A stretch of 64,000 nt of DNA from Streptomyces sp. TP-A0874 (GCF_001748085.1 NZ_BBZK01000004.1:620001-684000); one strand, 5' to 3'; shown: positions 28,810 to 37,793, counted from the first letter of the stretch. The notes: generated by a model not told the origin, from the sequence alone. A program made the numbers and translations.

Positions 28810-29388
28810 TCAGGCCTGCTCGCGCACGAGGCGCATGTCCCGGTGGGCCAGGTGCCAGACGGTGTGGTAGCTCTCCACCAACGGGGAGGTCACATAGGTG
28901 AGATCGCCCTTCTCGACCCGCAGCAGGGCGTTCTCCAGCCGCGCCGGGTAGGTCGCCCACAGCGGCGCCGTCCGGGCCACCTCGCGCACGGCGGGCTCCG
29001 CGCGCTCCGAGAACTCCCGGAGGCGCTCGCCGATGTCGTCCCGGGCGCCGCGCTGGTAGCGGGTCACCAGGCTCTTCAACTCCCCGTCGTGGGCCTCGAA
29101 GCCGGTCAGCACCGCGGTCAGCGCGGCGGTGCCGGGGCCGTCGTCCCCGGCCAGCCACTGGGCCAGCAGCTCTTCGGCCCGGCCGGTTCCCCCGGGGGTG
29201 AGCCCCCACATCGCGCCGCGGGGGGTCTGCGCCTGCCGGACCAGACCGGCCTCCACGGCCTGGTCGAGAACCTCCTGGGGGTTGCCGACGTCCCAGGCGG
29301 CGAGCCGCTCCGGATCCAGCCATCCGGCGACCCGCAGCGCGTGCAGCGTGGCGCCGCCGGCCTCGCGAAGGTCAGAGAACTGCGTCAT
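28810..29388 (-). CDS. PPDK-associated helical protein
   Basis: A 192-residue helical protein and the last gene of the cluster. Residues 1-80 could form a winged-helix-like module (LREAGGATLHALRVAGWLDP to MWGLTPGGTGRAEEL). The remainder (HDGELKSLVTRYQ, YPARLENALLRVEKGDLTYV, PLVESYHTVWHLAH) resembles, from memory, the small domain that streptomycetes carry fused or next to PPDK-like proteins. That fits the dikinase fusion two genes upstream. A regulatory or scaffold role for the phosphoryl-transfer pair is inferred; no catalytic residues are evident. ATG 29388 follows GAGGAA; the gap to the preceding gene is 62 bases. Confidence 0.7.
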   Translation of the reverse strand: MTQFSDLREAGGATLHALRVAGWLDPERLAAWDVGNPQEVLDQAVEAGLVRQAQTPRGAMWGLTPGGTGRAEELLAQWLAGDDGPGTAALTAVLTGFEAHDGELKSLVTRYQRGARDDIGERLREFSERAEPAVREVARTAPLWATYPARLENALLRVEKGDLTYVTSPLVESYHTVWHLAHRDMRLVREQA

Positions 29389-29450
29389 CGGTTCCTCACT
29401 CACTTCCGGTCGGTTGCTGTCGTGGTGCCGTCCGCGCCGATCGGCCCGGT

Positions 29451-30251
29451 TCACAGGTACGCCTGGGCGTGGGTGAGGGCGAGCCGCGCCAACGGGCCGT
29501 CGGCCCCCAGGCGGTGCCTCGCCTCCTCGGCTCCGCGCCGGGTGGCCGCCCGCACCCACGCCTCGGCGGGGCCGCTGATCACGTCCGAGGCGTCCTCCGG
29601 TCCGAACGTCCAGCGGCCGTGCGGTCCCCCGTCGAGGTCGATCCGCAGGGTGTGCCCGGCGGGCGGCCGGGCCCGGGCCCGGCGCAGCGCGAAGGCCAGG
29701 GTGGCGTGGCCGAGGGAGGCCACATGCCACGCCTCCGCCCCGAACCGCTGCGGGCGCCCCATCCCCTGCGCCAGGTCCCAGCCGTGTGCCCAGCTCTCCA
29801 TGAGGCGGGCCTGGGCGAACGTCCCGGCCGACATACCGAGCGCCCACGGCACCCGGGCGTCGGGCGAGGCGTTCTCCAGCGCGGCGAGGGTGGCGTCCTG
29901 AGCCCGTGTCAGCCACTCCAGGAGCCGGTCGGCGTCCAGCCCGGCCCCCCGTGCGACCCCGGCCGCGGTGAAGGCGTCGGCACCGGGGTACGGCCGGACG
30001 GCCTCGGCGAAGGAGCGCGGCCCGCCGGTCACGGTGTCCGCCGCGACCTCCTCGGTGTCCGCGAGGTGGGCGATCTGGTCCCGGACCGTCCACCCCGCCG
30101 CGGGGGTGGGACGGTCCAGGTCCTCTTCGGTGAGCGCCCCGAGCAGTTCGCGGACGGCGGTGAACTGCGCGGCCAGGTCCCGCAGCACGGAGCTGTGAGA
30201 CGGGGCGTCGTGCCGCGGGTGCCCCGGCCGCGCGGTCCCAGCCGGGTTCAC
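29451..30251 (-). CDS. Mycothiol-dependent maleylpyruvate-isomerase-family protein
   Basis: A 266-residue DinB-fold protein of the MDMPI family. The N-terminal four-helix bundle carries the metal-binding pattern (GWTVRDQIAHLADTEE, SWAHGWDLAQGMG with the second and third His) and the C-terminal alpha/beta part (TLRIDLDGGPHGRWTFG) is the sterol-carrier-like MDMPI_C domain. Members use mycothiol to open or isomerise substrates, or act as metal-dependent thiol transferases. It starts at GTG 30251, overlapping the stop of the ligase-dikinase fusion gene (GTGA), so it is translationally coupled. Its role in the pathway is unknown. Confidence 0.87.
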   Translation of the reverse strand: MNPAGTARPGHPRHDAPSHSSVLRDLAAQFTAVRELLGALTEEDLDRPTPAAGWTVRDQIAHLADTEEVAADTVTGGPRSFAEAVRPYPGADAFTAAGVARGAGLDADRLLEWLTRAQDATLAALENASPDARVPWALGMSAGTFAQARLMESWAHGWDLAQGMGRPQRFGAEAWHVASLGHATLAFALRRARARPPAGHTLRIDLDGGPHGRWTFGPEDASDVISGPAEAWVRAATRRGAEEARHRLGADGPLARLALTHAQAYL

Positions 30252-33200
30252 ACCGGGCTCCGGCTGGCGGTCCTGACCGCCAGGGTCCAGCGGGCGTGGT
30301 CGGCCTGCTCGGGGCGGTCCAGCACGACGGCCTCCAGCCGGCAGTCCGGTAGGGCCGTGTGCCAGGGCCGGTCCGGGTCGGCGGGCGGGTGGAGGAAGAC
30401 CACCGTGCCGCCGCGGGCGGCCCATGCCTCGGCCACCAGGGGGTCGCCGGTGGCGACGGTCCGGTCGCCGGGGCCGTCGGGCAGTTCCTCGACGCTGGCG
30501 CAGCGCGGCAGCGCCGAGCTGCGGGCGTCCGCCTCCGTCTCGCCCGCGAGGAGGAGTTCGGTCCCGCTCTCCACGGCGGCGAGCAGGTCGGCGTACTCCT
30601 CCCGGCCGTAGACCTCCGGAGTGGCGGCGGCCCGGCCGCGCCAGACCCGGCCGGTGGTACCGCAGACCGTCACCTCCGGCAGCGGCACGCTCTCGCCGGC
30701 GGCGCGCCGCCGCAGCAGTTCGGCGAAGTCCGGGTCGACGATCCGCGCCCCGACCACGGTGGGCACGTTGAGCTCCCGGGCGACGACCGCGGCGTGCGAG
30801 GTGCCGCCGCCCTCCAGGGTGAGCAGCGCGGCGGCCTGCGCCATCCCGGCGAAGTCGGCCGGTTCGGTGGTGGGGCGCAGCAGCACCGCCTCGCCCGGAG
30901 CGTGCCCGAAGACCTCGTCGACCTCGGTGGCGACGGGCCCGTGCGCGACCCCGGCGCAGGCCGGCAGGCCGACGGCGAGCAGGCCGTCCGGTTCGCCGGC
31001 CACAGCTGGCGGCAGCGGGGTGAACAGGGCGTCCACCTCCAGCCGGGCGAGCGCCTGGGGCGCGGTGAGCCGGCCCTGCGCCCGGAGTTCGAGCACCACG
31101 CGGTTGAGCACGTGCGGCGCGGCGGTCGCCGGGCGCACCTGCACCAGCCACAGCCTGCCGCGTTCGACGACGAACTCGACCTCGACCATGGCCCCGAGCC
31201 GGTGGTGCAGTCCGGCGACGAGCCGGGACAGCTCCTGGTGCACCCGCTCGTCCTGCTCGCGGAGGGCGCCGACCGGCCGAGGGGTGCGCACCCCGGAGAC
31301 CAGGTCCTCGCCGGTCGATCCGGCGAGGTACTCGCCGAACAGGCCCGGGCTGCCGTCGACCGGGTTGTGGCTGAACACCACGCCGCTGCCGGAGACCTCT
31401 CCGGCCATGCCGTACACGAGCGACTGCACCACGACGGCCGGTCCCGGCTCGTCCGGTACACCGTGGGCCCGCCGGTACTGCCGGGCCCGCTCCGACCACC
31501 AGGAGTCGCGGACCGCCTCGACGGCGAGCCGCACCTGGGCGGCGGGTTCCTCCGGGTACGGGGTGCCGGTCAGTTCGGTGTACAGCCCGTGCAGTGCCCG
31601 GTAACCGTCGGAGAGGCTGTCCGCCCCCGCCGCGGCAGCCTCCACTCGGGCCGGTTCCGCCCCGGCGACGTGCAGGCACAGGTGGCGTGCCTGGAGGCGG
31701 AGCAGTTCCCAGGCGGCCTGCTCGTCGCCGAGGCGCCGGGTCAGCGGCCCGATGTCCTCGGGGGTCAGCCCGATGCCCAGCAGGGTGTCCATCATCCCCG
31801 GCATGCTCCGGGGCGGACTCGACCGGACGGCCAGCCCGGTCACCCCTTCCGGCCCGCTGTCCAGGTCCGCCGCCGCGAGCCGGTCGAGTAATGCCCGGAT
31901 GCTCTCCGGCCCGGGCACGCCTTCCCGCAGTTCGGTGGCGCGGAGCACCTCGAAGGGTGGGACGGGCAGCCCCGCCCGCCGCATCAGCTCCAGGTGGTGT
32001 CCCTTCCCGCCCACCTCGGCCCGGGAGTCCGGCCGGCCGCTCTCGGGGCTGTGAGCCGGGACGACCCGGGCGTTTCCGCCGGTGTCCTGCTCGAAGCGGT
32101 GGGGGAAGTCCTCGCCGCGGTGCAGGAGCACCCCCTCCAGCCGGCCCTCGGAGAGCGCGCGCCAGAGCTTGGCCCGCTGCGGCTTGCCACTGGTCGTGCG
32201 GGGCACGGCCAGCGCGCCGACCTGGAGGACGGCGGTGCGGTCGACGCTCAGCCCGAACGTCTCCAGCACGTCGCCGATCCGCTCCGGTTCGACCCGGGCC
32301 GCTCCGCGCTGGAGGCAGACGAGGACGGCGGGTCGGCCGGCGGTGGAGTCCAGCACCACCACGAGTTTGTCGTGCTGGAGCCCCAGCGCCCGTACCAGCG
32401 CCAGGTCGACGTCCTCGGCGGTGACGTACCGTCCGTTGACCTTGACCGAGTCGCCGACCCTGCCGAGCACGTAGATCTCGTCCTCGTGCCGGAAGCCGAC
32501 GTCGCCGGTCCGGTAGCCGCCGGTGGTGAACCGCTCGTCCTCCGGCGGGGCGCCGAAGTATCCGGCGGACAGCGAGGGCGAGCGGATCAGCAGCTCCCCC
32601 ACGTGTCCGTCGGGTACGGCGTGGCCGTCCTCCCCGACCACCATGAGGTCCACTCCGAGGAGTTCGCTGCCGCAGGAGACCACGCTGTGCCGGCGGTCGT
32701 CCGCCGAGAGGGTGTCGCCGAGCCGGAGCCGCCCGACCACGTCCACCGGCTCGCCCTGGCTGAACTCCGGCGAGCCGAGGAGCAGCGCCTCGGGCTCGTG
32801 GCCGGGTCCGGCGGCGGCCACCGCCAGCGTCGCCTCGGCCATGCCGTAGGAGGGGGCGAGGGTGTCCCGGGCGAATCCGTGCGGGGCCAGCAGCCGGTGC
32901 ACCGAGTCGAGCACGGGCATGCTCACCCGGTCGGCGCCGACGATCAGCGAGGTCCAGCTGCTGAAGTCCATGCCCTGGAGGTCCTCGGAGCGCACCCGGC
33001 GTACCAGCTTCTCCAGCGCGAAGTTGGGTATCGCCCCGTGGGTGCCGCCCTGCCTGCCGAAGACCTCCAGCCAGGCGAGGGGCTTGCGCACGAAGTGCTC
33101 CGGGCGCATCAGCCACACGTCGGAGCCGGTGAGCACCGGCGTCACCAGCAGGCCGATCAGCCCCATGTCGTGGTGGAGCGGGAGCCAGGAGCCGAAGGAG

Positions 33201-33799
33201 CAGCCCGGCCCGATCCGGTACTTGCGCTCCAGCAGGGAGACCTGCGCCAGCACCGCCTGGCTGGTGAGCGTGACGCCCCGGGGTGCGCTGGAGGACCCGG
33301 AGGTGAACTGGATGAGCCCCAGGTCGTCCTTCTCCAGCACGACGCGTTCCCGCTCGCCGCCCTCGGGGAGCGGCTGGCCCGCGTCGATCACCCGCGGTTC
33401 GGTGCCGTCGGGGCTCCGGCGGATCCGCTCGGGCAGTCCGGCGACGGTCTCCAGGGTCGCGCCCTCGGTGACCACGCAGCCGGGGCGCAGGGTGTCGAGC
33501 AGCCCGGCGACGAAGTCGGCGTGGTCCATGGGGCCCTGGTAGCCGGCCGGGGCGATCGGGGTCGGGGTGGCGCCGACCGCCATGGCGCCGAAGAAGTAGC
33601 GCACGAACTCCGGCCCGGTGCCCAGCACGAGCGCCACCCGGTCGCCCTGCCGCACCCCCTGCCGGCGCAGCGCCGCGGCGGCCCCCCGCACCTGTTCGGC
33701 CATCTCCGGGTAGCCGGTGCGGTGCCAGCTCTTCCCGTCGTAGAAGTGGAGTCCGGTGTCCTCGGGAGGGCTCTCCAGCCAGCTGGTCAGATCGCGCAT
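30248..33799 (-). CDS. FAAL-like AMP ligase fused to PPDK-type dikinase domains
   Basis: A 1183-residue fusion. Residues 1-560 are an acyl-AMP ligase: adenylation motif FTSGSSSAPRG (165-175), SWLPLHHDMGLIG (204-216, characteristic of fatty-acyl-AMP ligases), YRTGD, and catalytic Lys539 in TTSGKPQR. Residues about 595-900 are a pyruvate phosphate dikinase ATP-grasp domain: EVGGKG, AVRSSPPRSMPGMMDT, YGMAGEVSGSGVVFSHNP and GEYL..GEDLVSGVRTP. Residues about 940-1055 form the swivelling phosphohistidine domain with His1002 in GGGTSHAAVVAREL. The PEP/pyruvate TIM barrel of true PPDK is absent; only about 130 unassigned residues follow. It overlaps the ACP gene by ATGA and the downstream isomerase gene by GTGA. 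I infer adenylation of an acid for the ACP plus ATP-dependent phosphoryl transfer. Confidence 0.92.
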   Translation of the reverse strand: MRDLTSWLESPPEDTGLHFYDGKSWHRTGYPEMAEQVRGAAAALRRQGVRQGDRVALVLGTGPEFVRYFFGAMAVGATPTPIAPAGYQGPMDHADFVAGLLDTLRPGCVVTEGATLETVAGLPERIRRSPDGTEPRVIDAGQPLPEGGERERVVLEKDDLGLIQFTSGSSSAPRGVTLTSQAVLAQVSLLERKYRIGPGCSFGSWLPLHHDMGLIGLLVTPVLTGSDVWLMRPEHFVRKPLAWLEVFGRQGGTHGAIPNFALEKLVRRVRSEDLQGMDFSSWTSLIVGADRVSMPVLDSVHRLLAPHGFARDTLAPSYGMAEATLAVAAAGPGHEPEALLLGSPEFSQGEPVDVVGRLRLGDTLSADDRRHSVVSCGSELLGVDLMVVGEDGHAVPDGHVGELLIRSPSLSAGYFGAPPEDERFTTGGYRTGDVGFRHEDEIYVLGRVGDSVKVNGRYVTAEDVDLALVRALGLQHDKLVVVLDSTAGRPAVLVCLQRGAARVEPERIGDVLETFGLSVDRTAVLQVGALAVPRTTSGKPQRAKLWRALSEGRLEGVLLHRGEDFPHRFEQDTGGNARVVPAHSPESGRPDSRAEVGGKGHHLELMRRAGLPVPPFEVLRATELREGVPGPESIRALLDRLAAADLDSGPEGVTGLAVRSSPPRSMPGMMDTLLGIGLTPEDIGPLTRRLGDEQAAWELLRLQARHLCLHVAGAEPARVEAAAAGADSLSDGYRALHGLYTELTGTPYPEEPAAQVRLAVEAVRDSWWSERARQYRRAHGVPDEPGPAVVVQSLVYGMAGEVSGSGVVFSHNPVDGSPGLFGEYLAGSTGEDLVSGVRTPRPVGALREQDERVHQELSRLVAGLHHRLGAMVEVEFVVERGRLWLVQVRPATAAPHVLNRVVLELRAQGRLTAPQALARLEVDALFTPLPPAVAGEPDGLLAVGLPACAGVAHGPVATEVDEVFGHAPGEAVLLRPTTEPADFAGMAQAAALLTLEGGGTSHAAVVARELNVPTVVGARIVDPDFAELLRRRAAGESVPLPEVTVCGTTGRVWRGRAAATPEVYGREEYADLLAAVESGTELLLAGETEADARSSALPRCASVEELPDGPGDRTVATGDPLVAEAWAARGGTVVFLHPPADPDRPWHTALPDCRLEAVVLDRPEQADHARWTLAVRTASRSPV

Positions 33800-34128
33800 C
33801 AGGTGCTCTCCGGGGTCGGGGCGTCGCCGCCCGCGGCGGCCCGCGCGGTGGCCTTGACCAGCTCGACGAGGTCGCCGACGGTGCGGGCGCTGTAGGTCTC
33901 CGGGTTGTCGATCAGCTCGATGTCGAACTCGTCCTCGACTCGGGTCAGCACCTCGAGCAGCGCCAGGGAGTCCAGGCGGATGTCCTGGGTGATGGAGTCG
34001 GTCAGCCGCAGGTCCCGCCGGGGGCGGTCGGCGGCGATGGCGTCCTCCAGCTTGGCGAGCACCTCCTCGGTGGTGTACTCGACCGGCCGGTCGGCGGTCG
34101 CGGACGCGGTGGTGGGGTTCTCAGTCAA
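33799..34128 (-). CDS. Acyl carrier protein
   Basis: A 109-residue ACP with a 16-residue disordered N-terminus and a tail. The phosphopantetheine attachment site is Ser54 in RLDSLALLEVLTRVEDEF, followed by the acidic helix typical of carrier proteins. It starts at TTG 34128 behind AGGA, overlaps the end of the upstream PEP-utilising gene by eight bases and overlaps the downstream ligase-dikinase gene by ATGA. That position makes the AMP ligase domain its obvious loading enzyme. Confidence 0.93.
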   Translation of the reverse strand: MTENPTTASATADRPVEYTTEEVLAKLEDAIAADRPRRDLRLTDSITQDIRLDSLALLEVLTRVEDEFDIELIDNPETYSARTVGDLVELVKATARAAAGGDAPTPEST

Positions 34129-35656
34129 GGGTCCTCACTTCTCCGTTGTCACCGTTCAGATAGACCCGCTGGCCCGGTTTTATGACGGAGGCCAGCGGGT
34201 GCGAGACCACCGCCGGCACGCCCATCTCCCGGCACAGGATCGCCACGTGCGAGTACTGGCTGCCGCGGGCGGTCACCACACCGCTGACGAAGGGCAGCAG
34301 CGGCATGATGTTGGCGTCGGCGCTCTCGCAGACGAGCACGGCCGCCTCGTGGGTCGGCATGTCCTCGATGCCGATGGCCACCCCCTCGCTCACCCCCGGC
34401 GAGACCCCGGTGGGCCGGCGGCGCGGGGCCGTGTCGGGCGCCGCGTCGGGGCGCAGGTCCAGGTAGTCGGGCATCTCCAGGCCCAGCGCCTCGGCGCTGG
34501 ACTCGCGGCGCAGCTCCACCTCCTCGGGGGTGGGTACGCGCGGACCGCTCAGCTCGTCCATCGACATGTAGGGCCAGTCGTCGTGGGCGACCCCGCGGGC
34601 GGCGGCCAGTTCGGCGGCGAGCGTCCGGTGGACGTGCAGCAGCCGCATCGCCAGCGACTTGCTCTGCTCGCGGACCGACATCATGTCGCCGAGGAAGAGC
34701 ACCGAGGCGTCCACCGCCCGGCCGCGCAGCGCGCTGCGCATACCGACCAGGGCCTCGCGGGGGCTGACCTCCTGGGTGCCGCCGCCGCCCTCCATGGGCT
34801 GGGCGACGGCCCGGACGGCGTAGTCGGACCAAGGGGCGTGCTCGTCGGCCACCTCGTAGAAGACCTTCTCCAGGAACTCCGCCGGCCCCTCGCGCATGCC
34901 GGTGAGGCCGTAGAGCCGGTTCCACGGCAACTCGGCCGGCTCCCGCAGCCAGCCGGCCACCGAGGAGGCGTTGGGGGTGAGCCGGTCGGTCACCTTGCGC
35001 CGGATGACCTCGGCGGCGACGGCGCCGGAGGTGCAGGTGATGTGCACCTCCCAGGCGACCTCCAGGAGCCGCTTGCCGCGGCTGACGAAGTCGCCGAGCC
35101 GCCACTGCATGCCGGAGCGGCGGGCCTCCCGCACGTCCTGCTCGAAGGCGAACACGGCCTGTTCGAGTTTGGCGTTGCGGGTGCGCAGCCGCAGCAGCTC
35201 GCGCATCATCCGCGGGCCGACCATCACCTTGCGCCAGCCCATGACCCGCTCCACCGCGGCGGCAGGCGGTGGCTCGACGCCCTCGAAGTACGCCTCGGTG
35301 ACGTCCTCCGGCTCGGTCAGCACCACCTCCTCGGCGACATGGCAGTAGGCGGTGAGGTTGTGGTACGGGCGCAGCCCCAGGTAGCCGGTGAAGATGTAGG
35401 TGGATCCGGTGGTCCAGCGGGGGTGCCCGAGCACCCGGCCGAAGAACCGCCGGGTGCCCAACTCCATGGGGCGGCCCACCAGCGACCAGGACATGGGGGA
35501 GAGCCGTTCGGGGGCGACCTCGCCGAAGTTGCCGGCCGAGTACACCCGCAACTCCGGGTGGACCAGGGTGTCGACCCGGCAGAACGGCGGTTGGTGACCG
35601 GCGCCGGGGGCGGGTGCGGCCGGGTTCGCCGAGATGGCGGTCGCGGGCTCGGTCAT
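34121..35656 (-). CDS. PEP-utilising/rifampin-phosphotransferase-like protein lacking ATP-grasp
   Basis: A 511-residue protein equivalent to the C-terminal two thirds of rifampin phosphotransferase or PEP synthase. Residues about 35-110 (NFGEVAPERLSPMSWSLVGR, YIFTGYLGLRPYHNLTAYC) and a long helical region resemble the acceptor-binding domain. The C-terminus is a swivelling phosphohistidine domain with His470 in ARGSQYSHVAILCREMGVPA. The N-terminal ATP-grasp domain of this family is missing. That domain is present in the fusion protein two genes on, so the pair could act together in the way PpsA and PpsB do in phenylphosphate synthase. The ATG at 35656 follows GGAGGAG and overlaps the upstream stop (ATGA). 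Confidence 0.88.
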   Translation of the reverse strand: MTEPATAISANPAAPAPGAGHQPPFCRVDTLVHPELRVYSAGNFGEVAPERLSPMSWSLVGRPMELGTRRFFGRVLGHPRWTTGSTYIFTGYLGLRPYHNLTAYCHVAEEVVLTEPEDVTEAYFEGVEPPPAAAVERVMGWRKVMVGPRMMRELLRLRTRNAKLEQAVFAFEQDVREARRSGMQWRLGDFVSRGKRLLEVAWEVHITCTSGAVAAEVIRRKVTDRLTPNASSVAGWLREPAELPWNRLYGLTGMREGPAEFLEKVFYEVADEHAPWSDYAVRAVAQPMEGGGGTQEVSPREALVGMRSALRGRAVDASVLFLGDMMSVREQSKSLAMRLLHVHRTLAAELAAARGVAHDDWPYMSMDELSGPRVPTPEEVELRRESSAEALGLEMPDYLDLRPDAAPDTAPRRRPTGVSPGVSEGVAIGIEDMPTHEAAVLVCESADANIMPLLPFVSGVVTARGSQYSHVAILCREMGVPAVVSHPLASVIKPGQRVYLNGDNGEVRTLD

Positions 35657-36654
35657 GGTGTGCTCTCCTCCGCATCGACGGGAAGCAGCGCGCGTTTCGC
35701 GGATCGCAGGACTTCCGCTGTCTCCCTTACGTAACCGGGGCGTTCGCCGGGCGCCGGCCCGGGCAGCGCGGCGAGCACCTCGGGGTCGAGGACGGGCAGC
35801 CGGGCGGTGTACTCCAGGGTGCTGGCCGACAGCCCGAGCCGGCCGCCCGCGAGCCGCTGGAGCCGGCGCAGACCGGTGCCGCCTTCGAGGAGCCGGGGCA
35901 CCGTCCCCCACGGCAGGCACAGTTCGTGCAGGAGCCGGGCGAGGGTGGGCCTGGCGGGGTCGAAGTAGGTGCAGACCTCGGGGGCTTCGTCGGCGTGCGC
36001 GAGGTCGGCCACGACCTGCCCGGCCGCCGCCACGTCACCCGCGTAGACCGGGAACCGCCCGCCCCGCTCCAGGAAGAGCGGGAAGCCCTGGAGGAGGTTG
36101 GGCAGCGCCTGGAGCGGCCCGCCGGTCAGCGGGACGAGTTCGGCGGGGGCCGGTCCGAGCAGCGGGCCGAAGCGGACGATGCTGACCGGCACCCGCCGCT
36201 CCTGCCGGGCCAGCGCCTCCGAACGGTACTTGGCGTACTCGTACCAGTTGCGGAAGGTCTGGCCCACCGACAGCTCTCGGTTGCCCACCACGCCCTCGGC
36301 GCGGCCGAGCGCCAGCAGCGAGGAGATGTGCACCACCCGGCGGACCGAGGGCAGTTCGGCGGCGGTGTTGAGCACGTTGCGGGTGCCGGAGAGGTGCAGG
36401 CCCACCAGGGCCGAGGGGTCCGCGTCCCAGTCGACGGACCCGAAGCAGGACACCACGGTGTCCACCTCGGCCAGCTCCCGCAGCGCGTCCTCGTCCAGTC
36501 CGAGCCGGCCGGACAGCACGTCGCCCTTGAGCGCCTTGCCGTGCCAGGCCCGGCCGCGCCTGCTCAGCTCCCAGACCTCGTCCCCCGACTCCGTCAGGCT
36601 CCGGGTCACCCAGTACCCGAGGTAGCCGGACGCTCCCACGACGAGAACCTTCAC
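35653..36654 (-). CDS. Extended SDR (NAD-dependent epimerase/dehydratase type), first of two
   Basis: A 333-residue Rossmann-fold reductase or epimerase. The NAD(P)-binding motif is VVGASGYLG at residues 5-13 and the catalytic pair is Tyr-x3-Lys in YEYAKYRSE (about residue 140), with the Ser-containing strand VVHISSLLALG before it. The substrate is unknown. It overlaps the neighbouring genes on both sides by four bases (36651-36654 and 35653-35656), placing it in the coupled run. With the second SDR it could reduce an acyl or ring carbonyl in the pathway. Confidence 0.9.
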   Translation of the reverse strand: MKVLVVGASGYLGYWVTRSLTESGDEVWELSRRGRAWHGKALKGDVLSGRLGLDEDALRELAEVDTVVSCFGSVDWDADPSALVGLHLSGTRNVLNTAAELPSVRRVVHISSLLALGRAEGVVGNRELSVGQTFRNWYEYAKYRSEALARQERRVPVSIVRFGPLLGPAPAELVPLTGGPLQALPNLLQGFPLFLERGGRFPVYAGDVAAAGQVVADLAHADEAPEVCTYFDPARPTLARLLHELCLPWGTVPRLLEGGTGLRRLQRLAGGRLGLSASTLEYTARLPVLDPEVLAALPGPAPGERPGYVRETAEVLRSAKRALLPVDAEESTP

Positions 36655-37793
36655 TGGAACCTCCCGAGCGGCAGTTCCTCGCCCGCGGTGACCGGGGCGG
36701 GTTCGGCGAGGCCGAAGGTGACGCGCAGCACCGTCTCCAACGGCACGGACGGCAACCAGCCTCCGGTCAGGGCCGCGAAGCGGGACCTCTCGAAGACCCG
36801 GTTGACGGTGACGTAGCGCAGGCCGTGCAGCCGGTTGCCGGCCTTCCGGCTCCAGCGCACGTACCGGCTGCCGGCTCTGGTGAGGGTCTCCAGCATTCCG
36901 CGGGAGGCGGGCACCAGCCGGGGGATGCGGTAGCGGGCCGAGCCGTCCATCGCGTCCAGCTGGGCGAGGAGCGCTGCGAGGGTCGGCGCCCGCTCACCGG
37001 CCGCGACCTGGGCGATGACCCCGCCCCGCCAGTCCGCGCAGGCGTTGCGGTCGCCGTACCGGAGGAGCCGCAGCAGCGACTCGCCGATCAGGTCCCGCGG
37101 CAGGGTGTCCACCCGGGCGCCGCGCTGCGCGGGCAGCACCGGCAGGGCGTGTTCCGCCTCCCGCGGGGAGACCAGCTGGTACAGCGAACTTCGCCGGGTG
37201 GTCCGGGCGGTGACGGAGTTGCCGATGACTCCGCCGACCCGGGCCACCAGGACGGGGTGCGCGGTCTGCCGGGCGCGGGTCACCAGGGCCCGTTCGGCGG
37301 TCCACTTGCTCAGCTCGTACGGTGTGCGGTCGGTGTGCGGCGGCAGCAGGTCCTCCGGGACGGCCCCGTCGGCCAGCCCGGCCACGAAGACCGAGCTGGC
37401 GTAGAGGTACGGCACGGTGCGTCCGGTGCGCTCCCCCAGTTCCAGGCAGAGGTCGAGGCCGTGGGCGGCGCCGAGCACGTTGGTCCGGTCGAGCGCGGCG
37501 TGGCTGGCCGTCCAGTCGGTGGTGCCGGCGAGGTCGAGCACGCAGTCGATCTCGCCCAGCTCGTCCAGTTGGGCCTCGGTCATCCCCCAGCGGGGGCGGG
37601 TGACGTCCCCGACGACCTGCTGGACGACCTGCTCCCCCAGCAACTGGCCGGTCCGGCGCCGGCGGCGGACCAGCGCGGTCACCCGGGGCGCCTGCCCGCC
37701 GTGTGCCGCGGCTGCCTCCAGCAGTCCCTGCCCGACCTGGCCGGTGGCGCCGGCGACCAGCAGGCGCAGCGGGCGGTCCTCCGGGCCCTTCAC
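36651..37793 (-). CDS. Extended SDR, thioester-reductase-like, second of two
   Basis: A 380-residue protein with the NAD(P) motif VAGATGQVGQG near the N-terminus, VLDLAGTTDW, YLYASSVFVAG and the catalytic YELSKWTAERAL (Tyr-x3-Lys). The long C-terminal part and these blocks resemble the NAD_binding_4 (thioester reductase / fatty acyl reductase) branch of extended SDRs more than sugar epimerases. It could therefore reduce an ACP-bound acyl group. It starts at GTG 37793, overlapping the acyl-CoA dehydrogenase stop by GTGA. The longer open frame upstream is a shadow of the dehydrogenase gene. Confidence 0.88.
   Translation of the reverse strand: MKGPEDRPLRLLVAGATGQVGQGLLEAAAAHGGQAPRVTALVRRRRRTGQLLGEQVVQQVVGDVTRPRWGMTEAQLDELGEIDCVLDLAGTTDWTASHAALDRTNVLGAAHGLDLCLELGERTGRTVPYLYASSVFVAGLADGAVPEDLLPPHTDRTPYELSKWTAERALVTRARQTAHPVLVARVGGVIGNSVTARTTRRSSLYQLVSPREAEHALPVLPAQRGARVDTLPRDLIGESLLRLLRYGDRNACADWRGGVIAQVAAGERAPTLAALLAQLDAMDGSARYRIPRLVPASRGMLETLTRAGSRYVRWSRKAGNRLHGLRYVTVNRVFERSRFAALTGGWLPSVPLETVLRVTFGLAEPAPVTAGEELPLGRFQ

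Noticed and set aside
30248..33799. Housekeeping pyruvate phosphate dikinase
   Set aside because: The PEP/pyruvate-binding barrel is missing and the ATP-grasp is fused to an AMP ligase and coupled to an ACP, so a central-metabolism role does not fit.
31994..33895. Long plus-strand open frame opposite the AMP ligase-dikinase gene
   Set aside because: The minus strand carries unambiguous catalytic motifs in overlapping coupled genes; the plus-strand frame is only a shadow.
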